Of a stretch of 8,458 nt of DNA, positions 1 through 8,023 are shown piece by piece. The notes under the pieces were generated by a model. It ran no database searches, was not told the DNA's origin, and worked only from the letters and a program-made list of their open reading frames with translations. This DNA is from JANQRV01 sp964533785. GTDB taxonomy: Bacteria > Bacteroidota > Bacteroidia > Chitinophagales > Saprospiraceae. The DNA is taken from contig CAZHNG010000298.1 in the NCBI GenBank assembly GCA_964533785.1, positions 1 through 8,458 on the forward strand. The letters are read 5' to 3'. Each line of letters opens with the position of its first letter. The first letter of the stretch is position 1. A program made the translations under genes and the position numbers.

Positions 1-145
1 GGGGTTATGGGGTTATGGGGTTATGGGGTTATGGGGTTATAAGGGTTATAAGGGTTATGGGGTTATATGGGTTATGGGGTTATAAGGGTTATAAGGGTTA
101 TGGGGTTTATGGGGTTTATGGGGTTTATGGGGTTATGGGGGTTAT
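1..145 (+). repeat. G-rich short tandem array, 17 units of GGGGTTAT type
   Basis: Seventeen uninterrupted 8- or 9-base units are visible. In order: five GGGGTTAT (1-40), two AAGGGTTAT (41-58), GGGGTTAT, ATGGGTTAT, GGGGTTAT, two AAGGGTTAT (84-101), three GGGGTTTAT (102-128), GGGGTTAT, and a last GGGGGTTAT (137-145). The array starts at base 1, so it probably continues to the left. Four-G runs separated by TTAT satisfy the usual G-quadruplex pattern on the plus strand, which is also the RNA-like strand for the genes to the right. It resembles the short tandemly repeated sequences found between genes in some bacteria. Unit lengths of 8 and 9 argue against a coding array. No function can be assigned. 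Confidence 0.95.
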
Positions 146-176
146 TAGTGCTAGTTGATAAAATTGAATCCTGTCG

Positions 177-199
177 AACCCGTAACCCGTTCAACCCGT
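177..199 (-). repeat. Three AACCCGT copies with opposite G-strand polarity to the main array
   Basis: AACCCGT occurs at 177-183, 184-190 and 193-199. The first two abut and the third follows after two bases. Read on the minus strand the unit is ACGGGTT, which shares its GGGTT core with the array at 1-145 but faces the other way. About 30 bases of ordinary sequence separate the two. TAACCC at 183-188 can pair with the GGGTTA in many of the array units, so a transcript crossing both could fold back. The copies may be a degenerate arm of the same repeat family; that relationship is inference. Confidence 0.6.
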
Positions 200-222
200 C
201 ATAACACCTTGACATATTTTTC
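190..222 (+). promoter_or_regulatory. Weak candidate promoter for the small membrane gene and lpxB
   Basis: TATTTTTC at 215-222 matches seven of eight positions of the Bacteroidota -7 consensus TAnnTTTG, with C for the final G. A TTC at 190-192 lies 22 bases upstream where TTG is expected, so the -33 element is imperfect. Transcription from here would give a 5' leader of roughly 35 bases before the ATG at 265. The call rests on a short, low-information match in AT-rich DNA. Read-through from a gene to the left is equally possible. Confidence 0.2.
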
Positions 223-264
223 CGTAGTTTTACAGCGTTAATGTCCAGTATCTAAACCGTTATT

Positions 265-567
265 ATGTTTGACAAAAATGAACTAAAATCAGGGCTGATC
301 ATTGGCGCTGCACTACCCCTGTCGGGTTTTATTCTGTTGTACGTTATTTTTTTGATCCTGGAAGCGTCTGGTTTTGCCAGCCAGGAAGGATTTACGAGCT
401 ATTTTCGGATGCGGACTTTATCGCTGTTAGCCATTTGTTTAAATATCATACCATTGCGCCGGTTCTACAGTAAACGGTTTTCGGAATCAATGCGGGGTGT
501 CGTTCTAGCTACTTTTGTTTTCGGGGTGATTTGGGTGTTGGCGTTCAGAGATCAGTTGTTTGGGTGA
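265..567 (+). CDS. Small three-helix inner-membrane protein, function unknown
   Basis: This 100-residue protein has three hydrophobic stretches, at about residues 11-34, 50-66 and 77-95. The basic cluster between the second and third (RRFYSKRF, 65-72) and the lysines at 5 and 8 predict a cytoplasmic N-terminus and a periplasmic C-terminus. There is no signal peptide, cysteine pair or catalytic motif. The ATG at 265 is the first in-frame start and has only AT-rich sequence before it, with no clear Shine-Dalgarno site. The stop lies 15 bases before lpxB, so the two are almost certainly co-transcribed. From memory, a short hypothetical membrane protein sits just before lpxB (often after surE) in other Bacteroidota, which would suggest a lipid A or envelope link. 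I do not recognise a named family and assign no function. Confidence 0.8.
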   Translation: MFDKNELKSGLIIGAALPLSGFILLYVIFLILEASGFASQEGFTSYFRMRTLSLLAICLNIIPLRRFYSKRFSESMRGVVLATFVFGVIWVLAFRDQLFG

Positions 568-582
568 AGACAATTTCAGGTA

Positions 583-1695
583 ATGAAATACTACATAATA
601 GCAGGAGAAGCATCAGGAGACTTGCACGGTTCTAACTTGATCAAAGCCTTGAAAAAGAAAGATGCGGATGCGGATTTTCGCGTTTGGGGAGGTGATTTGA
701 TGGAAAAGGCAGGAGGGACCTTGGTAAAACATTACAAAGACCTGGCTTTTATGGGCTTTGTAGAAGTGCTGATGAATATTCGCACCATTCTCAATAATAT
801 TCGTTTTTGTAAAAAAGATATCGTGGCTTTCCAACCGGATACTCTGATTTTGATCGATTATCCCGGCTTTAATTTGCGCATCGCCAAGTGGGCAAAAAAG
901 GAAGGTTTCCGGGTGCTGTATTATATTTCACCCCAATTATGGGCCTGGCATTCCAGTAGGGTGCACGGTATCAAGGATAATGTGGATCGTATGTTTGTCA
1001 TTCTGCCCTTCGAAAAGGCCTTTTACAATGATTATGATTACGAGGTTGATTTTGTCGGTCACCCATTATTAGACGTTATCGATCAACGCCCTGTGAATCA
1101 GGGTTTTCTTTCCGAAAACGGACTTTCTGATCAACCGATTATTGCCTTATTGCCCGGCAGCAGAAAGCAGGAGATCAAACGAATGTTGGGGGTGATGCTG
1201 GAAACAGCGGTACATTTTCCTCAATATCAGTTCGTAGTGGGCGGTGCCCCTTCTATTTCCGCTGATTTTTATCAGGAAATATTGACAAACTATCCGGAGG
1301 TGCAAGTCAATTTGGTACAAAATAAGACCTACGACTTACTGCAACACGCGACGGCTGCTTTGGTGACTTCCGGTACCGCAACTTTGGAAACGGCACTTTT
1401 TAACGTTCCCCAAGTAGTTTGTTATCAGGGCAATCGATTATCTTATTGGATAGCCCGAAGGCTGGTCAATGTAAAATATATTGCCTTGGTCAATTTGGTA
1501 GTGGATAGACCTTTGGTTAAAGAATTGATCCAGCATGATCTGTCCGTTGCCAATCTGAGAAAGGAGTTAGAACACCTACTTGATCCGGCGAACAGGGCCA
1601 CGATCAAAGCCGGGTACCAGGAATTGAAAGAAAAGTTGGGGAATAGCGGTGCCTCCGAAAAGACGGCTGAATTAATAATTTCAACAAACGCGTAG
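583..1695 (+). CDS. lpxB: Lipid-A-disaccharide synthase LpxB
   Basis: LpxB is a GT19 glycosyltransferase that joins UDP-2,3-diacylglucosamine and lipid X (2,3-diacylglucosamine 1-phosphate) into the tetraacyl disaccharide of lipid A, at the cytoplasmic face of the inner membrane. At 370 residues it is close to the usual 380. Family signatures appear in order: GEASGD (8-13), the MGFVEV segment (57-62), IDYPGFN (91-97) with Asp92 in the position expected for the catalytic aspartate, SPQLWAW (116-122), FVGHPL (157-162), LPGSR (190-194), SGTATLE (263-269) in the nucleotide-binding half, and NLVVDRP (304-310). No key motif is missing and there is no frameshift. The ATG at 583 begins directly before the glycine-rich first strand, and little room remains after the preceding stop. 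It is probably co-expressed with the small membrane gene upstream. Confidence 0.97.
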   Translation: MKYYIIAGEASGDLHGSNLIKALKKKDADADFRVWGGDLMEKAGGTLVKHYKDLAFMGFVEVLMNIRTILNNIRFCKKDIVAFQPDTLILIDYPGFNLRIAKWAKKEGFRVLYYISPQLWAWHSSRVHGIKDNVDRMFVILPFEKAFYNDYDYEVDFVGHPLLDVIDQRPVNQGFLSENGLSDQPIIALLPGSRKQEIKRMLGVMLETAVHFPQYQFVVGGAPSISADFYQEILTNYPEVQVNLVQNKTYDLLQHATAALVTSGTATLETALFNVPQVVCYQGNRLSYWIARRLVNVKYIALVNLVVDRPLVKELIQHDLSVANLRKELEHLLDPANRATIKAGYQELKEKLGNSGASEKTAELIISTNA

Positions 1696-1715
1696 TCTAT
1701 CCCCCCATTATAGAC
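1695..1715. terminator. Weak hairpin between convergent genes
   Basis: GTCTAT (1695-1700) and ATAGAC (1710-1715) form a perfect 6-base inverted repeat with a 9-base loop starting CCCCCC. It begins on the last base of the lpxB stop codon and lies inside the 31-base gap before the end of the macroglobulin gene. Neither strand has a T-tract after the stem, so it is a poor intrinsic terminator. It is listed because it is the only symmetrical element where two convergent transcripts must end. Confidence 0.25.
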
Positions 1716-1726
1716 CGTGAAGAGTT

Positions 1727-4700
1727 CTATTTCACTTCTACTCTAATGCCCTCTGAGTGGCTACTGAACTCAGGCGCATACATGCTCTGGATACTGGTAA
1801 TACCATTTGAGAACGATCCTTTATGCACTGCGCGTAAGGGGTATTCAAACACATAAGTTCCTTTCGGCAGATAGTCAAAGAAGAAATGAGTAGCGACATC
1901 ACGCGTACTTTCGTAATAGCCTAAACCGCCTTGCCATTTATACTGACTTAGTACATTGATCGGCTCAAAGCCGCTGGCGCGCATATCCTTCATGTGGACG
2001 TATTCCATGTCACGATCCACTCGTAGTTCGAGGCGTACCATCAGTTTATCACCAGGTTCTAATTCATTGTTGTCATTGATTTCCGTAAGGACATCTCCGG
2101 CTTCACTATTGGTCGATTTGTACAATTGACGTTTCAGTTGTAATGGTGTTTCTTCAAATTTGGTGATCTTATCGAGCTCTTCGAAGTATTGCCAGTATAA
2201 GCCACCCCAGGCAATGGTTTTGTTGGGATTTTTGATTTTAACCGTAGCCAGCTTTTCGTTGATGTCTTTCTGTTGCCATTCTGTTTTGAAGTAGCCTGTG
2301 CCGGGTTCGCTGCCGGCTTGAGCCGCTTCAATTTTATCCTGGTATTCCCGTTTTTTGAGTTCCGGCAAAGTGATTTTTACCGGCTCTGTCTCTTCCAGCC
2401 AGTTATCGCCGTAATTGAATAGGGCAAACACGGCAGCAGCAGTTGCTTTGGTTGTTTCCCAGTGGTTTGTTTGTTTGTTTTTCAGCAACCAGATCTTTAG
2501 TTCGTTGACGACGGCCTCATCCTTAGCAACCTCAGCAAACAATTCCAACATAGCCGTATGCGTCTCTATAGGCAATTGGTGCCAGAAGTAGCCGGCAGGA
2601 TATTGCCAATACATACCCAGCTCATCGTTCTGCAAAGCCCTTTCTTTTAAAGAACGGATTACCTTCCCGCTCAACTCCATCCTGTTACTGCGGGAAGCCG
2701 ATAAGCCTATCAACGCCTGTTGATAAAGCCCTTGCTTCAACCAATATTGCTCAGCCTGATCAAGATAATAATCCATTACTTTTTTCAGTTCCTGGTCGAT
2801 CTCCACCTTATCAAAATAAAAGCTGCGGGCGTAGAGATAGTGAATAACGATTGGATTCAAATGGTTATCTTCCCACTTGGCGTACCCTTTTGCCACCTGG
2901 TTTTCCAGTTCGTGGTAGTGGTCTAGCATTTTACTATCAATGAAGGCAACGGCATTACTGATCATTTCACTTGATCCCGCTTCGCTTTGTAATGCAGCTA
3001 TGCCAAGCTGTTCCAAATGCCCAAATCCTTCAACCAGGTATTGAGTAATATACCAGCTATCGCGACCGCCGGGGAACCAAGGAAATCCTCCACTAGGAGA
3101 TTGGCGCTCTGCTAATTGAGCTACAATTTTCGATTTCTCCTGACTCATACGGCTCATGTCGAACAACAGACCAATATTCTTCTTTTGTTGCTCTTCACTT
3201 TGTGCTTGCAGCACCCAGGGGGTTTCTTCCAAGATAGCGGTTTTTAATGCTTCGTTTTTCTGCAGGTTACTCAAAAGAGCGTCCGTGTCTTTCCATTGGG
3301 TGAATAAATCCTTGATTTTAGGGTGATTGACTACTACTGATTCGGCTAAACTATTGGCATACAGTCGATTGAAGATCTGTTCGGTACATTCATACGGAAA
3401 TTCCATGAGGTAAGGCAAGGCTTGTACGGCGTACCATGCCGGATTGGAACTGAACTCAAGAGTCAGATTGTGGTGGCTTAGCGTATTGGATGTATTTGCA
3501 TTGGCCAGTTTTTCCAAAGTGAGCGATTTGGTTTCGCGGCCCCTTACGGATAAAGGCAGGGACTCGGTAACCATCATCCGGTTGGGGACTACCGGCAGGC
3601 TGTTTTCTTCTCCATCGCTAAAATCTCCTGCTTTGGCTGTAACGCGATAGACCAGGGCAGGGACTTTGCCGGCAGGCACCTGCAGATCCCAAGCCAGGGG
3701 AGCGGACTGTTTAGAATCGGTAGTGAATGGGACTGTTTTTTGGGTATGCTGAAATAGCTCATCAACGGGTTCCATCGTGATTGCATCAAAGAGATGCAGT
3801 TCTGCCGTACCCTGCAAAGTATTTTCGGTTAGGTTACTGACTTTGGCCGTAAAGGTGATTTCATCTCCTTCGCGCATAAAACGGGGAGGGTTGGGAAGCA
3901 CCATCAACTCTTTTTGGGTAACGACTTCTTTGGTCAACATTCCAAAAGAAAGGTCTTTAGTGTGTGCAAAGCCAAGAAATTTCCAGCGGGTCAGAGCCTC
4001 GTTCATGGTGAATTTCAGAATGACATTGCCTTCTTCATCTGTTTGAAGTTGGGGGAAGAAAAAGACCGTTTCATTGAGATTTGTACGAACCTGGATCTCA
4101 GATCCAGCGATACTTTCGTCCTGAGAATCATAACCAAACTCTTGTGGTTCTGCCGGTCTTTCTTCGGCTACTTCGGCGATAGGCGGCGGCGGTGGAGCGG
4201 GTGCCATTTTTGCTACTGATACGGCATCCTGGGCAGCTTCCGCTTCGACTGCCTGATCTTCCAGGCGCATGCTTATACTTGCCGCTTCCCTCAATTCCAG
4301 GCCATTGGCAAAGACAGCACGGTTCACACTACTATACAATAACCCGAACCAATTGAGCGACCGGTAAATTCTTGGCGGTACATAGTAGCCGGGACCTCCA
4401 TAATACCCACGGATATAGGCTTGATTGATCCCAAAGTAATTGGTAGTCCAGTTTGAGGAAGTGTAGTAATAATTCGGGAAAGGACTGAAAGACCATTCAT
4501 TAACAGCAAACTGATCCAGGGAAGCATCGTACATCGTGGCTAACATTTCCGCTGCTACCCGATCCTTTTGTGTTCCCGATATTTTAATTTGCCATTCTTC
4601 TGCTTGTCCCGGTTTTAGTTTATCTCGGAAAGTGGCGAATTCCAATTTCAATTCCTTATTGGACCAGGGGACGTCAAGCCGCTGGAATTGAGTGAAAGCC

Positions 4701-7700
4701 CGGTTGTTCTTCACGAATGCCGTATGGTAAAACAGGTTACCACGATCACTCTCCTTAACCTGGTAAGTGAACTGTTCCTGTGCTTTGAAAGACTTCCATT
4801 CCCGGTCGAAAGGAGTACCCTTCCTTTCCATTTCAAATAATAAAAAAGTAGGCAGATCATCCCCGGCAATAAAACGGATCAGGCTATTATCCCCCGGTTC
4901 GTATTGTTGAGGATTGTAATTATTAATATCGTATTCACTAAGCGGTTTGGTGTTTTTAGCGAAAGCTTTAAATTGAAGCGCTTTTGGAATTTGGTTGGAT
5001 TTAGAATCGTATAGTACAAAAAACTGAATTTGCTCAACTTCATTCCCCTTTTCATCAGTCGTTCTTACGGTAGCTTTATAACTTCCTGGTTCCCATTTAA
5101 AGGAAGCGGGCACCGTGAATAAGATCTTATCGCCGGTATTAAAAGAATCTTGATAGACTTCGTATTCGACGGGTGCGAAAGCAGGGGTGTTTTCCAGCTT
5201 ATAGGCGAAATGTGGGAAATTTTTCCGGTAGGTAGCATTGTCGTATTTATAGAGATCCGGTAATTGCCAATACCGTTCGACAAAGGTTTGATCCGGTATT
5301 TGTAGTTTTTCAATTGACAAATTGCAATCGGCCGCAATTGCCTGGCCATCGAGATTGGTTGTCCTGACTTCGACGGAAAAAGGATCGTTGCGATCGTATT
5401 CTTCGGGTACTTCCAGGCTTACTTTTATTCCGACGTAAGACAGGGAAATGGTTTTGCTGGCGCTGTGTGTTTCACCGGTAATATCAATGACATCTACGGA
5501 AACCGTATAGGAAAACATGGGCTTATTGTCCGGATCGACGTTGTAATCCGGCAGGGCCGGAAAGGGGATACTGAATTGACCGCTCTTGTCGGTCAGGGTT
5601 TCACCGTATGCGATCGTCGTTGGTGCGGAGACGGTCGGGTATCTGAAGTTGAGAAAGAATGGCCACCACGGATAGCTAACGTTCCTTTCCACGCGATAAG
5701 TAACCTGAGCACCATCAATAAAATTGCCGGCAAAAGCAGTTGCTATTCCGTCGACAGTCACGGTATCTTCGAGGGCATAATCTTCTTCAAAAGGCTGTAA
5801 TTCCACCTCAAATCGAGGGCGTTTGTATTCTTCAACTCTAAAATAATGCCCCTGTCCGCCATAATTGGAAACCAGCCGCATTTGCCCTAAAAGGCCGGTA
5901 GTTGGGGCAGTAAAAGATCCCTGGACTGTACCGTATTCATTGGATTCTAGTTGTAGTTCTTCTACTTGCTGACCATTGGCATCGTAAAAAGTTACGCTGA
6001 CCTCGCGGTCGGGGGTTATCCGGGGAATATCTTCACCTGCTTCCTTGGCAAATAATAAGGCTTTGAAATAAATAGTTTGTCCGGGACGGTAGATCGCTCT
6101 GTCCGTAAAGATCTTTGTGTAGAAGGTATTTCGCTCCTCTGAGGTATAGATATAGCTGGACGCATTTTCACTAAGCAGGAACCGATCTTCTCCTCTCGTA
6201 AACTTCACACTAAGGTTATTAGAGGGTTTTGGCGGTTTTACGAAACCGTATTGATCGGTGAGGGCTTCTCCCGCATCATTAATTTTGTAATTGCCTCTTC
6301 TCCGGTATTCCAATTCAAAAAAATTGGCCGTAACACCTGCTAAAGGAGCGCCGGTTTTACGGTGGACTACTGCAAACTCAGGACTTTCTCCGCGTTGTTC
6401 TTTCCTTAAAAAAGCAATATTAGAAACCTGGAATAAAACGTATCCGGTGTTTGCTTTTTCGTCAAAGTCCGATTGATCTGAAACCAACACTCCATACAGA
6501 CCATAAGGTAAAGGCTGCAACATTATTTCAACGCTATGCCGGTGATAATCCTGCGTCTCAGGAAGGTCTTCCCTGTATTGGCGCAAAGGTTCCGCATTGC
6601 TAAGAAACTTTTCCCACCGGTCTTTTCTGCCGTACTCGATTCTTTCGTGGTCAGCTTCTGAGATCTTTACAATTTTGATGTGAAGGCCATCCAGGTTACG
6701 GAAGACCACATTGGTCATTATGGGTTGCTCAGGCAGGTTTACTTCTTCCGCCTTGAACTCTAAGCTTGGCCTGGTGATGCGATTGATCAAAGATTGGCAT
6801 AATTGAGCGCCCCGGGAATCGGGATACTTTTCTACCATTTCCCGGGAAAGGTCAACTGCCTTTTTAAAGCCCCATTTTTCTTTTTCGTCTGGCGGCATCA
6901 CTTCATCGAGATAGCTTGGATTGTACCTTTGTCCCTGGGTATGATAGAGATTGGCAATATAGTAGGCTGCTTCGGCTGCCAGGTCGTTTTTTTCATTCTG
7001 ATCATAAATTCTTTGCAATGCAGCTGCGTAATGTTCATCCGCCCGTTCTACGATAGTGTTGTTGTAAACGAATTGCAATCTGGACAGGTCAGCATCAATT
7101 AAAGCGTCGGGCTGTTCGTCGTTCTGGTGCAATTTCAGCAGTCGCTGGAAAAGTAATAAAGTTTGGTATTTACCGGAAGAAGTATCAGTGGTTGTGAAAG
7201 CGTGATCCGCGAATGCAACGGCGTCCCAGAAGGCAGCTTTATCTTTGATGTAAAACTGTTCTTTGGGCCGGCTCAAATAGGATTGGTCGCTACTGAAGTG
7301 TTGGATAGCACGGTGAGCAAGAAAATCGAACAAGGTAGGGCGGAAGCGATCCGTATTTGCAGGTTCGGTTGTGATGGCTGAAAATGCTTTGATCGGAATA
7401 CCGGCCAATTCCTTTTCTTGTGCTAAAGAGCGCCAGTAATATTTAGCGGCCTCATCTGCAAGTTGGGATATGGTCCAGGTTTTCAGATCATCGGATTGAG
7501 TGGTATTGGTTTCGGTCCGGTCTCGCAAGTCCCAGATATTTTGCCTGAGGTAGGACTGATACATTTCACCAAGCATGGATTGTAAAATAGCTTTAGCCGG
7601 AAAACCAGCTGATCCCATCTCTGTTTTTAACCTGGCGATCGCATTTTCAAAGCCATCTTCTTCCAATTGCATTTGGCATTTGTTGGCATACATTATGGTT

Positions 7701-7906
7701 TTAATCCATTGGGGCTGGTTGTTTTCCGATTGGGCTCGCTGAGACAATTTGTTGACTTCCCCGAGCGCTGATTTTGGCAAACCCTCTCTGATCAGGGAGT
7801 CTATTACTGCCCATTCTTCTGAATAGTCGTTCATGCTGGTTATGGATTGAGCTATGGCGATATTGTAAGTTACTGCGAGAAAAATTGCAACAACGAAAAC
7901 TCTCAT
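1727..7906 (-). CDS. Secreted alpha-2-macroglobulin family protein with CTEQ thioester
   Basis: This 2059-residue protein is expected to inhibit proteases by trapping them after bait cleavage and by covalent capture through a Cys-Gln thioester, in the periplasm or at the surface. Residues 1-20 form a signal peptide (hydrophobic VFVVAIFLAV, then AIAQ-S) with no lipobox. A helical, TPR-like region fills about 25-375. Macroglobulin-type beta domains follow, with the signature TDRAIYRPGQ at 601-610. A Pro/Glu-rich segment (about 1220-1265) sits where the bait region lies, just before the A2M domain opening VRTNLNET at 1273. The thioester domain carries CTEQ at 1507-1510 inside a helical region to about 1800, and the C-terminal beta domain includes FFFDYLPKGTYVFEYPLR. 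I count only four cysteines, including the one in CTEQ. An in-frame ATG at 8041 would add 45 residues before the signal peptide and lies upstream of a likely promoter, so the start at 7906 is preferred. No pbpC partner, common beside enterobacterial homologues, is in the window. Confidence 0.95.
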   Translation of the reverse strand: MRVFVVAIFLAVTYNIAIAQSITSMNDYSEEWAVIDSLIREGLPKSALGEVNKLSQRAQSENNQPQWIKTIMYANKCQMQLEEDGFENAIARLKTEMGSAGFPAKAILQSMLGEMYQSYLRQNIWDLRDRTETNTTQSDDLKTWTISQLADEAAKYYWRSLAQEKELAGIPIKAFSAITTEPANTDRFRPTLFDFLAHRAIQHFSSDQSYLSRPKEQFYIKDKAAFWDAVAFADHAFTTTDTSSGKYQTLLLFQRLLKLHQNDEQPDALIDADLSRLQFVYNNTIVERADEHYAAALQRIYDQNEKNDLAAEAAYYIANLYHTQGQRYNPSYLDEVMPPDEKEKWGFKKAVDLSREMVEKYPDSRGAQLCQSLINRITRPSLEFKAEEVNLPEQPIMTNVVFRNLDGLHIKIVKISEADHERIEYGRKDRWEKFLSNAEPLRQYREDLPETQDYHRHSVEIMLQPLPYGLYGVLVSDQSDFDEKANTGYVLFQVSNIAFLRKEQRGESPEFAVVHRKTGAPLAGVTANFFELEYRRRGNYKINDAGEALTDQYGFVKPPKPSNNLSVKFTRGEDRFLLSENASSYIYTSEERNTFYTKIFTDRAIYRPGQTIYFKALLFAKEAGEDIPRITPDREVSVTFYDANGQQVEELQLESNEYGTVQGSFTAPTTGLLGQMRLVSNYGGQGHYFRVEEYKRPRFEVELQPFEEDYALEDTVTVDGIATAFAGNFIDGAQVTYRVERNVSYPWWPFFLNFRYPTVSAPTTIAYGETLTDKSGQFSIPFPALPDYNVDPDNKPMFSYTVSVDVIDITGETHSASKTISLSYVGIKVSLEVPEEYDRNDPFSVEVRTTNLDGQAIAADCNLSIEKLQIPDQTFVERYWQLPDLYKYDNATYRKNFPHFAYKLENTPAFAPVEYEVYQDSFNTGDKILFTVPASFKWEPGSYKATVRTTDEKGNEVEQIQFFVLYDSKSNQIPKALQFKAFAKNTKPLSEYDINNYNPQQYEPGDNSLIRFIAGDDLPTFLLFEMERKGTPFDREWKSFKAQEQFTYQVKESDRGNLFYHTAFVKNNRAFTQFQRLDVPWSNKELKLEFATFRDKLKPGQAEEWQIKISGTQKDRVAAEMLATMYDASLDQFAVNEWSFSPFPNYYYTSSNWTTNYFGINQAYIRGYYGGPGYYVPPRIYRSLNWFGLLYSSVNRAVFANGLELREAASISMRLEDQAVEAEAAQDAVSVAKMAPAPPPPPIAEVAEERPAEPQEFGYDSQDESIAGSEIQVRTNLNETVFFFPQLQTDEEGNVILKFTMNEALTRWKFLGFAHTKDLSFGMLTKEVVTQKELMVLPNPPRFMREGDEITFTAKVSNLTENTLQGTAELHLFDAITMEPVDELFQHTQKTVPFTTDSKQSAPLAWDLQVPAGKVPALVYRVTAKAGDFSDGEENSLPVVPNRMMVTESLPLSVRGRETKSLTLEKLANANTSNTLSHHNLTLEFSSNPAWYAVQALPYLMEFPYECTEQIFNRLYANSLAESVVVNHPKIKDLFTQWKDTDALLSNLQKNEALKTAILEETPWVLQAQSEEQQKKNIGLLFDMSRMSQEKSKIVAQLAERQSPSGGFPWFPGGRDSWYITQYLVEGFGHLEQLGIAALQSEAGSSEMISNAVAFIDSKMLDHYHELENQVAKGYAKWEDNHLNPIVIHYLYARSFYFDKVEIDQELKKVMDYYLDQAEQYWLKQGLYQQALIGLSASRSNRMELSGKVIRSLKERALQNDELGMYWQYPAGYFWHQLPIETHTAMLELFAEVAKDEAVVNELKIWLLKNKQTNHWETTKATAAAVFALFNYGDNWLEETEPVKITLPELKKREYQDKIEAAQAGSEPGTGYFKTEWQQKDINEKLATVKIKNPNKTIAWGGLYWQYFEELDKITKFEETPLQLKRQLYKSTNSEAGDVLTEINDNNELEPGDKLMVRLELRVDRDMEYVHMKDMRASGFEPINVLSQYKWQGGLGYYESTRDVATHFFFDYLPKGTYVFEYPLRAVHKGSFSNGITSIQSMYAPEFSSHSEGIRVEVK

Positions 7907-7992
7907 GTTCGATGGTTTTATTTTAGGAACGTAGAATGTTTTTGGGCTTAAAAAGTAAAAATCCTTTGTTAACATAACTGAATGTAATGTAA

Positions 7993-8023
7993 GAAAAGTA
8001 TGTTCTTTTACGGTAAGATGCAA
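7993..8023 (-). promoter_or_regulatory. Candidate promoter of the macroglobulin gene
   Basis: On the minus strand TTG (8023-8021) is followed after 20 bases by TACTTTTC (8000-7993). This fits the Bacteroidota arrangement of a TTG -33 element and a TAnnTTTG -7 element, with only the last base different. Transcription would begin near 7986 and give a leader of about 80 bases before the ATG at 7906. Placement between the two possible start codons supports the downstream one. The sequence directly before that ATG is A-rich with no Shine-Dalgarno match, as is usual in this phylum. The match is by eye only. Confidence 0.4.

Noticed and set aside
1..145. CRISPR array
   Set aside because: The units abut with no unique spacers and are only 8-9 bases long.
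1..145. True telomere of a linear replicon
   Set aside because: Although the unit is telomere-like, the window edge is arbitrary, ordinary chromosomal genes follow, and linear chromosomes with such repeats are not known in this phylum.
3..158. An open frame through the G-rich array, in the third frame, ending at TGA 156-158
   Set aside because: The 8/9-base units yield a low-complexity Gly/Val/Tyr/Leu string whose reading phase shifts from unit to unit. The other two frames are stopped within the array. Nothing looks like the end of a real protein, although an upstream gene outside the window cannot be excluded.
209..232. TTGACA at 209-214 as a -35 box, or TTG 209-211 with TAGTTTTA 225-232
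   Set aside because: No TATAAT-like box lies 16-18 bases after TTGACA, and the second pairing has a spacer of only 13 bases, too short for the Bacteroidota promoter.
3444..4219. Several plus-strand open frames of 65-100 codons opposite the macroglobulin gene
   Set aside because: They are complementary shadows of a well-supported coding sequence, with no recognisable motifs or start signals of their own.
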